Of a DNA stretch of 64,000 nucleotides, positions 56,405 to 64,000 are shown one piece after another (positions within the stretch are counted from its first letter, which is position 1; each line of letters opens with the position of its first letter). Where the stretch lies: positions 65,342-129,341 of the forward strand of contig JAPPDN010000059.1 in assembly GCA_028824575.1 (NCBI GenBank), written 5' to 3'. The DNA is from Candidatus Poribacteria bacterium (GTDB taxonomy: Bacteria; Poribacteria; WGA-4E; WGA-3G). Both the position numbers and the translations under genes were made by a program. The notes beneath the pieces were generated by a model, which had not been told where the DNA came from, searched no databases, and worked only from the letters and a program-made list of their open reading frames with translations.

Positions 56405-59090
56405 GGTTTCTCCAGCGATGGGAGTTGTGCTGGGTGATGGTTTTGAGACGAAACTCTCGCTCAAGCACCAGGCCAGGCCCGATGGCGGTACCACCACACC
56501 TTATGTGATAGCGGACAATGTGCTCGAAGGTGGCGGCCCAGTAAATATTAAGGTCGTATTTACAAAAAGAATAGCTTCTCTCCTAACAGGGGACGATCTT
56601 ACTAATGCTGATGGAACTGAGGATACCTTTACTCTCCACGACATTACAGTCACAGCTAAGGATCAGAGTGACCGTAATTATGATGCTGATTCTACCACGG
56701 ATGGGACCCAGTTGGTCATGCCGGCCACTATCGCAGTATTCAGCACACTCGCTGACTCGCCAGTTGCGAGTACGAACATGAAGGAGTTCCAGTTCACCTT
56801 GGGTACCATCACCCCTACCGTTCTCAGTCCAGATGGTACCGGAACCGGTGCTATAACTGTGGAAGTGAAAGTCCTAGCAGACAGGGTCAAAAACGACGAC
56901 GTAGCTGATCGGATCAAGGCTATACAAAATTCCGGGGACTCACTTGGCTATAACGCTGAAGGTGTCCTGAAATTTACGATTGTTCCGGAGGATACTAATA
57001 GACCAACGGCTACGATTTCTGATGTGCCTGCTATTGTGTTAGGTCCTACCTCGGATCCGAGTTTTAGTATCAAAGTCACACTTTCAGAGAAACCGGCAGG
57101 GTTTGGGAAGGATCATATTGACGTAAAAAATGCTACAGTTGATGCTGTTGTTAAGGTAACGGATACGGTATATACCGTGGTGATCAAGCCGAAGTATGAG
57201 ACGAAGGACGACATCGCAATCCGGATTAAGCCGTTTGAACGTAACAAGTTCCCACGCACGAAGTCTGTGCTAACCGCTGCGACAAAGGTGAAAGTCAACT
57301 CGGATGCGAATAGGAGAACGACCTATGGCACTGCGAAGAACTTGACCAATAAAGCCGTTGTCCCGATGGATGGCTACTTGGTTGTTGCCAAAGATGAGGC
57401 GATGTCTCTCATCGTAGATCCTGGTAATCATGAGCATAAGGCAGCGGATATTGCCCGTCGAGTGGAAGCTAAGTTACGGACATATAACCTGGTTGCGGTA
57501 GACCTCGGTATCAACTTAGAGGGATTCTTCCTCCGGGGCGGCACGATTGATCTCATCTCGCCAGACGCAGGCTTGGTTATCAGTGAAATCATGTGGGCGA
57601 CGGATGGCGGTCGCCGAGATCGTCAGTGGATTGAGATTATGAACGCCTCCGGTGCGGAAGTCGTCCTTGGCGATGGCACCCATAAACTCATGTTTTATGA
57701 AGCCAACGAAGTCCTGCCTGACATGACCGATGCTGCCAACAAGATTGTTGACCGGGTCAGCACCCTGTATAAGGGCACCAACCATTGGTCGATTGCTGGT
57801 AAAGGGCAAAGTGGTCGAAGTAATGCGATTGTTCAAATTCCAGGTCAGGATTTTGAAGTTGTTGCGACAGACCGACTGATCTCCATGGAACGTGCGATGG
57901 CTGCCGATGGTACTTATGGTGATGGCACGATGGCAGGTTCTTGGGCATCATCAATGCCACCGAGCCAAAACTTCATGGATACCGCAGGTGGTCTCTTTGT
58001 CGGCTCCCCAGGCACATCGGCGATCAACCCAGTCGCAGACGTAGTCGTTACCCTCGAACCCGAACCGACACCCGCTGACGTTGCGATGAAAGATGACATC
58101 AAGATTACCGAAATCATGGTTGACACGGGTAGCGGTAGACTCCCGCAGTGGATTGAACTCACCAACGTCGCTGGCAAAGAAGTCAGCCTCGCTGGCTGGT
58201 CTGTTGAGATTGAGAACACCGCAGCGGATGCCGATGTGATTGGGACTTCAATCAGCATCAGTCTTAGTGGCACGCTTGGTATCGGTGGTGGTGAAGGTGC
58301 TGGCGGCACGATGGGTAAATCCCACCTGCTCGTCGCTGGAAGTGCTCGAAGCTCCAGCAACCTCTCCGGAAGCGATCGTGTTGTTGATGTCTCCGCCGCA
58401 GTCGATCAGAAAGGTCGCTATACGCTCTTGAGCCCGATGGGCTTCCTGATCACACTCCTGCCCCCGCAAACGACTGGCATTGTGCAGTATGGCGACATGG
58501 CAGGCAACCTTGATGCAAGCCCAGCATGGGACATCCCAATGGGTGAAGATGGTCGGAGTTCATTGATCCGCCATGAGATGGCCGCGGGTATGATGACCAA
58601 AGGTACAGAGGCAAGCGGGTGGGTTCTCGCCTCAAGCACGTCTCTCGTCTCTGGACCCGCAACCTGGTATGGCAGCGATGAAGACGCTGGAACCCCCGGC
58701 TATGATAGCGGTGGTCCCCTGCCCGTTGAACTCTCACACTTCCGTCCGGCACGCGATAAAGCCACCGGCGCAGTCGTGATTACATGGGCAACGCAGTCCG
58801 AACTCAACAACGCTGGATTCTTCATCAAGCGCAGTAACCAACGCGACGGTGAGTTCAAAGTCATCAATGCTACCATGATTGCTGGTGCTGGAACCACTTC
58901 AGAGAAGCAGTTCTATACCTACACGGATACAACTGCTCAACCTAATGTCGTATACTACTACCAAATCGAAGACGTTTCGCTTGACGGGAACCGTCAGACG
59001 CTGACCCGTGGCATCCGCCTCAAAGGGCATATCGGAGCCGCTGGAAAACTTACCTCTACATGGGGTGAAATCAAGGCGTCCAATGAGTAG
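56340..59090 (+). CDS. Secreted lamin-tail-domain protein, copy 2, WGEIK tag
   Basis: 916 residues. The first 21 residues, the last 200 or so and the tail KLTSTWGEIKASNE are the same as in copy 1. The first 370 residues differ almost entirely (GFETKLSLKHQARPDGGTTT against the other's GEFGISLYQVQDADG). Two lamin-tail domains: LVISEIMWATDGGRRDRQWI and ITEIMVDTGSGRLPQWIELT. No catalytic motif is visible. A surface protein, perhaps adhesive. Confidence 0.9.
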   Translation: MLSKKMAFSLTSLITILALAFVVSPAMGVVLGDGFETKLSLKHQARPDGGTTTPYVIADNVLEGGGPVNIKVVFTKRIASLLTGDDLTNADGTEDTFTLHDITVTAKDQSDRNYDADSTTDGTQLVMPATIAVFSTLADSPVASTNMKEFQFTLGTITPTVLSPDGTGTGAITVEVKVLADRVKNDDVADRIKAIQNSGDSLGYNAEGVLKFTIVPEDTNRPTATISDVPAIVLGPTSDPSFSIKVTLSEKPAGFGKDHIDVKNATVDAVVKVTDTVYTVVIKPKYETKDDIAIRIKPFERNKFPRTKSVLTAATKVKVNSDANRRTTYGTAKNLTNKAVVPMDGYLVVAKDEAMSLIVDPGNHEHKAADIARRVEAKLRTYNLVAVDLGINLEGFFLRGGTIDLISPDAGLVISEIMWATDGGRRDRQWIEIMNASGAEVVLGDGTHKLMFYEANEVLPDMTDAANKIVDRVSTLYKGTNHWSIAGKGQSGRSNAIVQIPGQDFEVVATDRLISMERAMAADGTYGDGTMAGSWASSMPPSQNFMDTAGGLFVGSPGTSAINPVADVVVTLEPEPTPADVAMKDDIKITEIMVDTGSGRLPQWIELTNVAGKEVSLAGWSVEIENTAADADVIGTSISISLSGTLGIGGGEGAGGTMGKSHLLVAGSARSSSNLSGSDRVVDVSAAVDQKGRYTLLSPMGFLITLLPPQTTGIVQYGDMAGNLDASPAWDIPMGEDGRSSLIRHEMAAGMMTKGTEASGWVLASSTSLVSGPATWYGSDEDAGTPGYDSGGPLPVELSHFRPARDKATGAVVITWATQSELNNAGFFIKRSNQRDGEFKVINATMIAGAGTTSEKQFYTYTDTTAQPNVVYYYQIEDVSLDGNRQTLTRGIRLKGHIGAAGKLTSTWGEIKASNE

Positions 59091-59145
59091 TAGCAACAAA
59101 GAGGTTATTTCAGGGATAAAATTTGTTTGAACTAACCTTAACCGC

Positions 59146-59181
59146 AAAACAGGGTAATGCTTATCGGCATTACCCTGTTTT
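59146..59181 (+). terminator. Terminator of the second lamin-tail gene
   Basis: AAAACAGGGTAATGC, loop TTATCG, GCATTACCCTGTTTT, then GTTTTAAG. Perfect 15-bp stem. Confidence 0.9.
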
Positions 59182-59220
59182 GTTTTAAGATAAAAAAAAT
59201 AAATTCCATTTTTTTCATTA

Positions 59221-59397
59221 TTGGTTTTGGGAGTCGCAAGCGCAAGTGTATTGCTCGCCCAAGCAATCGTTACGCCTTCCGTTCAGGCACATTTAACGTG
59301 TGATCCTGGTGGTACTGACTGTGCGGAAGGTGAGTATTGCATGGTTTGGTGTGACCAGTGGAGTCTGGGGACCTGTGTAGGGGTCTGTCACAGTTAA
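59221..59397 (+). pseudogene. Decayed third cysteine-rich peptide precursor
   Basis: Reads LVLGVASASVLLAQAIVTPS, VQAHLTCDPGGTDC, EGEYCMVWCDQW and GTCVGVCHS before TAA. It is very close to precursor 1, but the start and the SEEGxVGVK part are missing because the lamin-tail terminator region abuts it. The core keeps six cysteines. Confidence 0.85.
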
Positions 59398-59429
59398 GGA
59401 GATGAAAACGCTTTACGATGTTCACTTTC

Positions 59430-59738
59430 CAAATGCGGAAAACCGTTAAAAGGTTTTGGATACTGCAGTCGCGATCTAACGCCAGCTGTTTGAGCCGTTT
59501 ATGCATCGCGAGGTCAAAGCGTCCGCCGATCATCTTTTTCCCTACTCTACGGATAAAATCAAAGATCGCCCGCCCAGTAACACTATCTATGACTTGTGCG
59601 ACAACGTTGCTACCGCGTTCTACAGCACCGATAACCGGTAATTTACTCGTGCCACGTCCACGAGGAGCGGGTTCACGGTCTTCTTTTTTGTTCTCTTTAC
59701 GGGGCTTACCGCCTATGAAAGTCTCAAGAAACTCCTAT
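59430..59738 (-). pseudogene. Hybrid of ISXO2-like transposase and RHH fragment
   Basis: The minus strand reads EFLETFIGGKPRKENKKE, RGRGTSKLPVIGAVERGSNV and VAQVIDSVTGRAI, the middle of an IS1595/ISXO2-like transposase. It then runs into KKMIGGRFDLAMHKRLKQLA and CSIQNLL, which resembles the RHH partner family. There is no start codon. Two decayed genes joined by a deletion. Confidence 0.6.
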
Positions 59739-59745
59739 AAAAGAG

Positions 59746-59962
59746 TTGCTTTTTTCTGACGAATTCTGCTATACTACAGAGTTAATCACCGAAAGCCAGA
59801 GACAAACAACTCAGGTTTTCACAATTGGGAGGTTATCATCTCCCAATTTAATTGCTAATCTTGTAGCATTTTTGGCGAATTAAAACAAGCGAAAATCCAA
59901 TAAGTATAAGAGTTCATGGCACTTTTTCATATACGGGAAAGTATAAGACTTTCCCGTATATT
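59746..59962 (+). other. Promoter-like sequence and two hairpins
   Basis: TTGCTT (59746), 18 bases, TATACT (59770). Then AATTGGGAG/CTCCCAATT (59823-59848) and ATACGGGAAAGT/ACTTTCCCGTAT (59931-59959, followed by ATTTCC), both terminator-like. No gene lies between. Possibly a short transcript, or the leftovers of deleted genes. 59963-60160 holds nothing I recognise. Confidence 0.4.
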
Positions 59963-60160
59963 TCCTCTCGTTACCGTACTCGCCTACGGACAACGCGCAC
60001 GGTGCGCCGAGCAGTTATTGTTCGACGGCGGACGCTAATGTGTAATCGTGGGTGAGGGACTTCGCTATTTGTGTGCGAAACAGACACCTCTGATAACGCT
60101 GAAGCATTATAAAGAACGAGAACAGAACTATTTTGTTCCCGTTTCAATATAAGGGGAATC

Positions 60161-60382
60161 ATGAAACTCCGTCTGGGAGATGTACTCATCGAGACCAATT
60201 ACATTGAGATCGCGGATAAAGTCGCACCGCATACCGTTAAGCTATTTTTCCTATCTGGGGCAACGCTGGATGTGCATTGTGGCGTGAAGTCGGATCACCC
60301 CGCGACATGGATTCAGGATGCCGAGGGCTTACTCCAGACGCTTGAGAATATGGACGTAGTGAACGATCTGGATGATGAATGA
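60161..60382 (+). CDS. Hypothetical small protein
   Basis: 73 residues starting MKLRLGDVLIETNYIE, mostly beta (TVKLFFLSGATLDVHC), with an acidic end. Unknown. It precedes the restriction-modification genes by 26 bases and may belong to that unit. Confidence 0.5.
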   Translation: MKLRLGDVLIETNYIEIADKVAPHTVKLFFLSGATLDVHCGVKSDHPATWIQDAEGLLQTLENMDVVNDLDDE

Positions 60383-60408
60383 CTAACTCTTAGAAGGAAG
60401 GAATCTCT

Positions 60409-61083
60409 ATGACACCTAAACAGATGGCACGACTCGGTGTCTTTCAGACTCAAGAAGCAATTCTCTCAGTTTTAGAACAAGAACCCAGAGGGCTAAAACC
60501 TGAAGAAATCAGCACGAAATTAGGGGTTTCTGATCGCATTGTTCAGGGTGTTCTCGATAAACTTCAGAACGAAGGATATATTGAGCCTCCTATAACAGAA
60601 CGTTGGAAAATTGTAAGTAGCGATCGGAGTCATATAAATAGGGATGAGAGTCATGTTTGGACAGCAGAAAAATTTAATAATTTGATTTCTGGAGAAAAGT
60701 ACAAAGAACTCTATAGTTCCAAAGGACAGATAAAAAGATTGTCTGAACTTGGTGCAGATTTAATGAATTTAGTTGAAAAAGAGAAATGGCAATTATCCCA
60801 TAAATTTAGAAAACTCTACTTTGCTCTTTACCTCAGACGCAGCCCTATCTTCGGAATTGACCTCGCGGCTTTTTCTCCAAGACTTTGTGTTTGGTTACCT
60901 AAACAGATTGTTATCGACAGGGAAAATCGCGGGGAGACAAACAGCAGGCATGAAGTATATTCCAATTGGGCCAACTCAATTGGTTATGCAGTTTATCCAA
61001 CAGGTGTAGAAGTAACAGACATTGAGAAGATGTTAGCATTTACTTACGCATCGCGGCGCGGTGAATCAGATGTATATGAATAA
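60409..61083 (+). CDS. Winged-helix protein of the restriction-modification unit
   Basis: 224 residues, GAAGGAAGG upstream. The N-terminal 70 residues form a winged helix (AILSVLEQEPRGLKPEEIST, IVQGVLDKLQNEGYIEPP). The C-terminal part (IFGIDLAAFSPRLCVWLPKQ, NSIGYAVYPTGVEVTDIE) is not recognised. It overlaps the methyltransferase gene, so it may be its regulator or a specificity or nuclease accessory. Confidence 0.6.
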   Translation: MTPKQMARLGVFQTQEAILSVLEQEPRGLKPEEISTKLGVSDRIVQGVLDKLQNEGYIEPPITERWKIVSSDRSHINRDESHVWTAEKFNNLISGEKYKELYSSKGQIKRLSELGADLMNLVEKEKWQLSHKFRKLYFALYLRRSPIFGIDLAAFSPRLCVWLPKQIVIDRENRGETNSRHEVYSNWANSIGYAVYPTGVEVTDIEKMLAFTYASRRGESDVYE

Positions 61084-62002
61084 TTCAATATCGGTTTCAA
61101 ATACCTATGACGCGAGGGCAGACGTTGTCCTTTTTAACGGAGATTGTATTGATCTGCTAAAGAACGTTCCGTCAAGTTCTGTAGATTTGGTTATCACGTC
61201 TCCGCCATACAATATAGGAAAAAAATACGAGGCAAAAACGTCTTTAGAGGCATATCTAAAGAATATAAAGCCTGTGATTTCGGAAATACACCGAGTCCTC
61301 GCTTCCACTGGAAGTATCTGTTGGCAAGTCGGAAATTACATCAACAAAGGAGAGGTATTTCCGCTTGATATTTACTATTATGACATATTCAAAAGCTTTG
61401 ACTTGAAATTACGGAACCGGATCATCTGGAGATTTGGGCATGGCTTGCACTGTTCAAAGCGTTTTTCGGGTCGCTACGAAGTCATTTTATGGTTTACCAA
61501 AAGCGATGATTACATCTTCAATCTTGATCTAGTACGAGTTCCAGCAAAATATCCGGGCAAGCGACATTTCAAAGGCGAGAAAAAGGGGCAACCGTCAGGA
61601 AACCCGCTTGGCAAGAATCCTTCTGATATTTGGGATGTGGTCACACAGGACTGGGAAGATGGTGTTTGGGATATTCCAAACGTTAAAGCGAACCATCCAG
61701 AGAAAACCGAACATCCCTGTCAGTTTCCTGTTGAATTAGTTCAGCGATGCGTATTAGCACTTACAGACGCTGACGGGATTGTGTTAGATCCATATTGTGG
61801 TGTCGGCTCTACTATTATCGCAGCTTTACAGCATAATCGAAAAGCGATAGCAGCTGAACAAGATTCGACTTACGTAGATATGACTCGTGACAGACTACAA
61901 AAGTTCGCACACGGAAAATTACCGCTCCGCCCGCTTGGAAAACCTATTCACAAGCCAACGAAGAACGACAGTGTTGCCCAAATTCCTTTGGAATGGAAAT
62001 AA
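61070..62002 (+). CDS. DNA methyltransferase (amino-methylating, type II)
   Basis: 310 residues from the ATG at 61070; a GTG at 61061 is also in frame. Motif IV TSPPYNIGKKYE near the N-terminus and motif I LDPYCGVGSTIIAAL near the C-terminus give the beta order of N4-cytosine/N6-adenine methyltransferases. FPVELVQRCVLA and RKAIAAEQDSTYVDM fit motifs X and II. It would protect the host from the nuclease encoded next. Confidence 0.92.
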   Translation: MYMNNSISVSNTYDARADVVLFNGDCIDLLKNVPSSSVDLVITSPPYNIGKKYEAKTSLEAYLKNIKPVISEIHRVLASTGSICWQVGNYINKGEVFPLDIYYYDIFKSFDLKLRNRIIWRFGHGLHCSKRFSGRYEVILWFTKSDDYIFNLDLVRVPAKYPGKRHFKGEKKGQPSGNPLGKNPSDIWDVVTQDWEDGVWDIPNVKANHPEKTEHPCQFPVELVQRCVLALTDADGIVLDPYCGVGSTIIAALQHNRKAIAAEQDSTYVDMTRDRLQKFAHGKLPLRPLGKPIHKPTKNDSVAQIPLEWK

Positions 62003-62021
62003 AAGGAGAGTTAGAACAATC

Positions 62022-62585
62022 ATGATTATTGCTGCGGAGTATTCATTCAATGATGGACATTCTATTCGAGAAGCACACCCTCACATGTTACAAGAGGTAC
62101 TAAATATTATTGATAACGTTGATGCTTCACTGTACAAAACTAAAAAAAGCAAAGAGATCACAATGCCGGGCAAAATGTTATATAGTCCATCGGATCTTAA
62201 TAAAGCATTCAATAGGGGCTTTAAATCCAGAGGATGGCAGAAAAAACGTGTACGATGTCATTATCCTACTAACTACTATCTCCCGGGATATTCACCGACA
62301 CAATTACGTCCCGCATTCCGGGAAATGGACTTTCTAAAAGGTAGACTGGGGATAGAAGTACAATTTGGAAAGTATGCATTTATGGTTTATAACGTTTGTG
62401 CAAAAATGACTATTTTTCGCAATTTGGGACATATTGATGCTGGAATTGAAATTGTTCCTGTGAAGTCGCTTGTTGAAGAAATGTCTACCGGAGTTTCATA
62501 TTTTGAGCAGTTCGTGTGGGATTTAGAAGCGCGAGGAGTTGCTAATATTGATATCCCCGTTCTCATTTTGGGGATTGGTGTATAG
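62022..62585 (+). CDS. BglII-family restriction endonuclease
   Basis: 187 residues from the ATG at 62022 (AAAGGAG upstream). MDFLKGRLGIEVQFGKYAFM contains D103, E112 and Q114, the D-x-ExQ active site of BglII and BstYI. The following CAKMTIFRNLGHIDAGIEIV and GVSYFEQFVWDLEAR match the conserved helix and strand after it (BglII has YYEQAQNQL at the latter). Family members cut sites with a GATC core, so the target here may be similar. It is slightly shorter than BglII (223). Confidence 0.82.
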   Translation: MIIAAEYSFNDGHSIREAHPHMLQEVLNIIDNVDASLYKTKKSKEITMPGKMLYSPSDLNKAFNRGFKSRGWQKKRVRCHYPTNYYLPGYSPTQLRPAFREMDFLKGRLGIEVQFGKYAFMVYNVCAKMTIFRNLGHIDAGIEIVPVKSLVEEMSTGVSYFEQFVWDLEARGVANIDIPVLILGIGV

Positions 62586-62602
62586 AAAAAAAGGAGATTC
62601 TG

Positions 62603-62869
62603 ATGAACAACCTAATAACCGTAGAAGAAGTCGTCGTAGATATTATCGATAACATGAGTGAAGCTGACAAAACAGAGGTCATTCACACAGCAGAGAAAGA
62701 CCTCATTGCGTTCCATCACGGCTGGGGTAGACAGATCCGCAACCAGTACAAACTCTGGCAGAACACAAAACTGGTGAAAGCGACTGGAACTACACATCCG
62801 GATGATGCCTCGGGGGTGATTATGAAGTCTGTCTGGGAAGCATTACGGGAAAAGGAGAGTTATCAGTGA
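62603..62869 (+). CDS. DUF6794-like protein
   Basis: 88 residues, AAAGGAG upstream. FHHGWGRQIRNQYKLWQNTK then HPDDASGVIMKSVWEALRE is the typical pattern of this widespread small family of unknown function. It overlaps the next gene as GTGA. Confidence 0.75.
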   Translation: MNNLITVEEVVVDIIDNMSEADKTEVIHTAEKDLIAFHHGWGRQIRNQYKLWQNTKLVKATGTTHPDDASGVIMKSVWEALREKESYQ

Positions 62870-63099
62870 TTATTATTTCTTCAAAGGGTATCTTCGATGC
62901 CTCTGGATGCAAGATTTACATCAAAGATTTGAATGATCTGGGGCTTATACATCTAAGCAGTGGGCATTTTGAAATGATTGCCGAGTTTAATAACTCTCGA
63001 TTCTGTACAGAAGCATATGATCAGATATTGGCGGAAATACAAGCGGGGACAAGGCAAACTGATATTTCACCTTTTGAAAGAGAAGATGAGCGAACTTAA
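62866..63099 (+). CDS. Hypothetical protein
   Basis: 77 residues from a GTG in the GTGA overlap. GLIHLSSGHFEMIAEFNNSR is beta-rich. Unknown. Confidence 0.5.
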   Translation: MIIISSKGIFDASGCKIYIKDLNDLGLIHLSSGHFEMIAEFNNSRFCTEAYDQILAEIQAGTRQTDISPFEREDERT

Positions 63100-63105
63100 C
63101 ATTAT

Positions 63106-63413
63106 AGGACTTACGTAATACTCATAGAGATTGAAGGTTTCTCGATTTGTCGTCGAATGTAATCATCGAATAAACCGTGTTTGAGTTGGTAAATCGTCTG
63201 ACCCACTTTTCGTGCGGTCCGCGTCAGATGCACCCATACCCACAAACAACAGGCAATATGGTTGCGTTGGGCGCGATGCTTACGGCTCTGGCATTTACCG
63301 ACAAAATACAGAATCTGAAAATTGAATGGCTCTGATATTTTCCTTGACTTTATTTGTCGTATTTTTAATTCCAATAGAAAAAGGAAGGGAAATCCATGAA
63401 GGAGTACATCCAC
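63106..63413 (-). pseudogene. Transposase C-terminal remnant with IS end
   Basis: KCQSRKHRAQRNHIACCLWV followed by KHGLFDDYIRRQIEKP is the C-terminal pattern of IS4/IS5-type DDE transposases (AQRNHI then a helical tail). The rest of the gene is missing. The stop codon lies inside AGGACTTACG (63106-63115), identical to the end of the MITE at 36977. Confidence 0.7.
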
Positions 63414-63644
63414 CGAAATATGCCTTTGACGACAGGCGTTGCGCGCGCCCTGATCCGTGATTTATTCACCGGGAAGGGTTACGTCAAGCGTGCCGAGATC
63501 ATCGAGAGGATCTGCGAATACCATACGAAAAACGGCGGTACCGCGACACTGAAAACACAATGTGTCTCTGCTGTCCGAAAAACTCTGAGTGATATACAGG
63601 CAGAAAAACATCCCGATACTGGGGGGTATTGGAAGATCGACTAA
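63396..63644 (+). CDS. Hypothetical protein
   Basis: 82 residues, AAGGAAGGG upstream. Helical with a winged-helix feel (YVKRAEIIERICEYHTKNGG, CVSAVRKTLSDIQAEKH). Unknown. Confidence 0.5.
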   Translation: MKEYIHRNMPLTTGVARALIRDLFTGKGYVKRAEIIERICEYHTKNGGTATLKTQCVSAVRKTLSDIQAEKHPDTGGYWKID

Positions 63645-63659
63645 AATCAACCAAAGGGG

Positions 63660-63764
63660 GTGAAAATAAATTTGAAAACTCTTTTATGCCTGACATCGAT
63701 GATTTTTTTTGGACTGCTTGATGTTCATGCGATAAATGTCGTGAATCCCACGAGCACGTCATAG
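63660..63764 (+). CDS. Possible short exported peptide
   Basis: 34 residues from a GTG: basic start, hydrophobic LLCLTSMIFFGLLDVHA, short tail. It may be a signal peptide left over from a larger gene. Weak support. Confidence 0.25.
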   Translation: MKINLKTLLCLTSMIFFGLLDVHAINVVNPTSTS

Positions 63765-63963
63765 AAAGGCGGTGACTCTGTGTTTTTAATGAAGTCGTCG
63801 GAAATCATCATCAACCTTGCACACATCAAGGAATAGCGACCGAAGATTATTTTTGTTTCTCAATACCCAAAGGGGGATAAAATTATGATTATGAACAGAA
63901 AACATCAAAATTTCTCTGGCTTCAGCATTGTGCTGTTGCTCATCTAAAAATACGGATTGGAGA

Positions 63964-63984
63964 CCCACGTCTTTAGACGTTGGG
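63964..63984. repeat. IS605-type end hairpin
   Basis: CCCACGTCTTTAGACGTTGG plus G, the same hairpin type as the ends of tnpB elements 1 and 3. The element it belongs to would lie beyond the window or is lost. Confidence 0.6.
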
Positions 63985-64000
63985 AGGAAAATCCGCCCTC

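Noticed and set aside
1..64000. tRNA and rRNA genes
   Set aside because: I looked for cloverleaf arms and conserved rRNA stretches and saw none I could support.

Overview
The window looks like bacterial sequence of roughly balanced GC from an uncultured, repeat-rich lineage, most plausibly Candidatus Poribacteria or a close relative. This is an inference from gene style: an ECF sigma factor fused to a beta-propeller, secreted lamin-tail-domain proteins, and a recurring C-terminal WG-[LI]-K tag. No rRNA or tRNA was recognised, so the taxonomy stays tentative.

Layout. 1-8,900: ordinary accessory genes, almost all on the minus strand (glycosyltransferase, DUF805 protein, HNH nuclease, frameshifted secreted DNase-I-like nuclease, ParB-fold protein, secreted LamG protein). 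8,900-10,355: a tnpB-only IS200/IS605-type element that has replaced the 3' end of a plasmid rep gene. 10,308-29,330: a plasmid-derived block with two replication modules (Rep_3 initiator plus eight 15-bp iterons; winged-helix initiator plus 21-bp repeats and DnaA boxes), a large ParB-domain protein, a long row of small overlapping genes (including Hfq-like and IF-1-like proteins), four 20-bp palindromes, and a ParA/ribbon-helix-helix pair followed by a second tnpB element. 29,675-34,400: a vWA-like secreted protein, small membrane and coiled-coil proteins, and the sigma factor/propeller fusion.

34,594-48,123: the most interesting locus. Two small cysteine-rich secreted peptides share a leader (SEEGxVGVKSPL). 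Around them are a multiheme-cytochrome/DsbA-like protein, an A24 prepilin-peptidase-like membrane protease, a methyltransferase, a TolB-like propeller, two GT-B glycosyltransferases that each start with a PqqD-like (RRE-like) domain, a patatin and a B12-type radical SAM protein. I read it as a candidate undescribed peptide-modification (RiPP/glycopeptide) system. A decayed third precursor lies at 59,221.

48,200-59,200: two lamin-tail-domain proteins in opposite orientation, with near-identical promoters, signal peptides, C-termini and terminators but diverged middles. Between them are a third tnpB element, an IS630 element and two HTH genes. 60,161-63,100: a Type II restriction-modification module with a BglII-like nuclease. 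63,100-64,000: transposase remnants and small genes.

All three tnpB genes, and one unrelated gene in the plasmid block, have a leader that folds into the same covarying pseudoknot. It is a strong candidate for a structured regulatory RNA.
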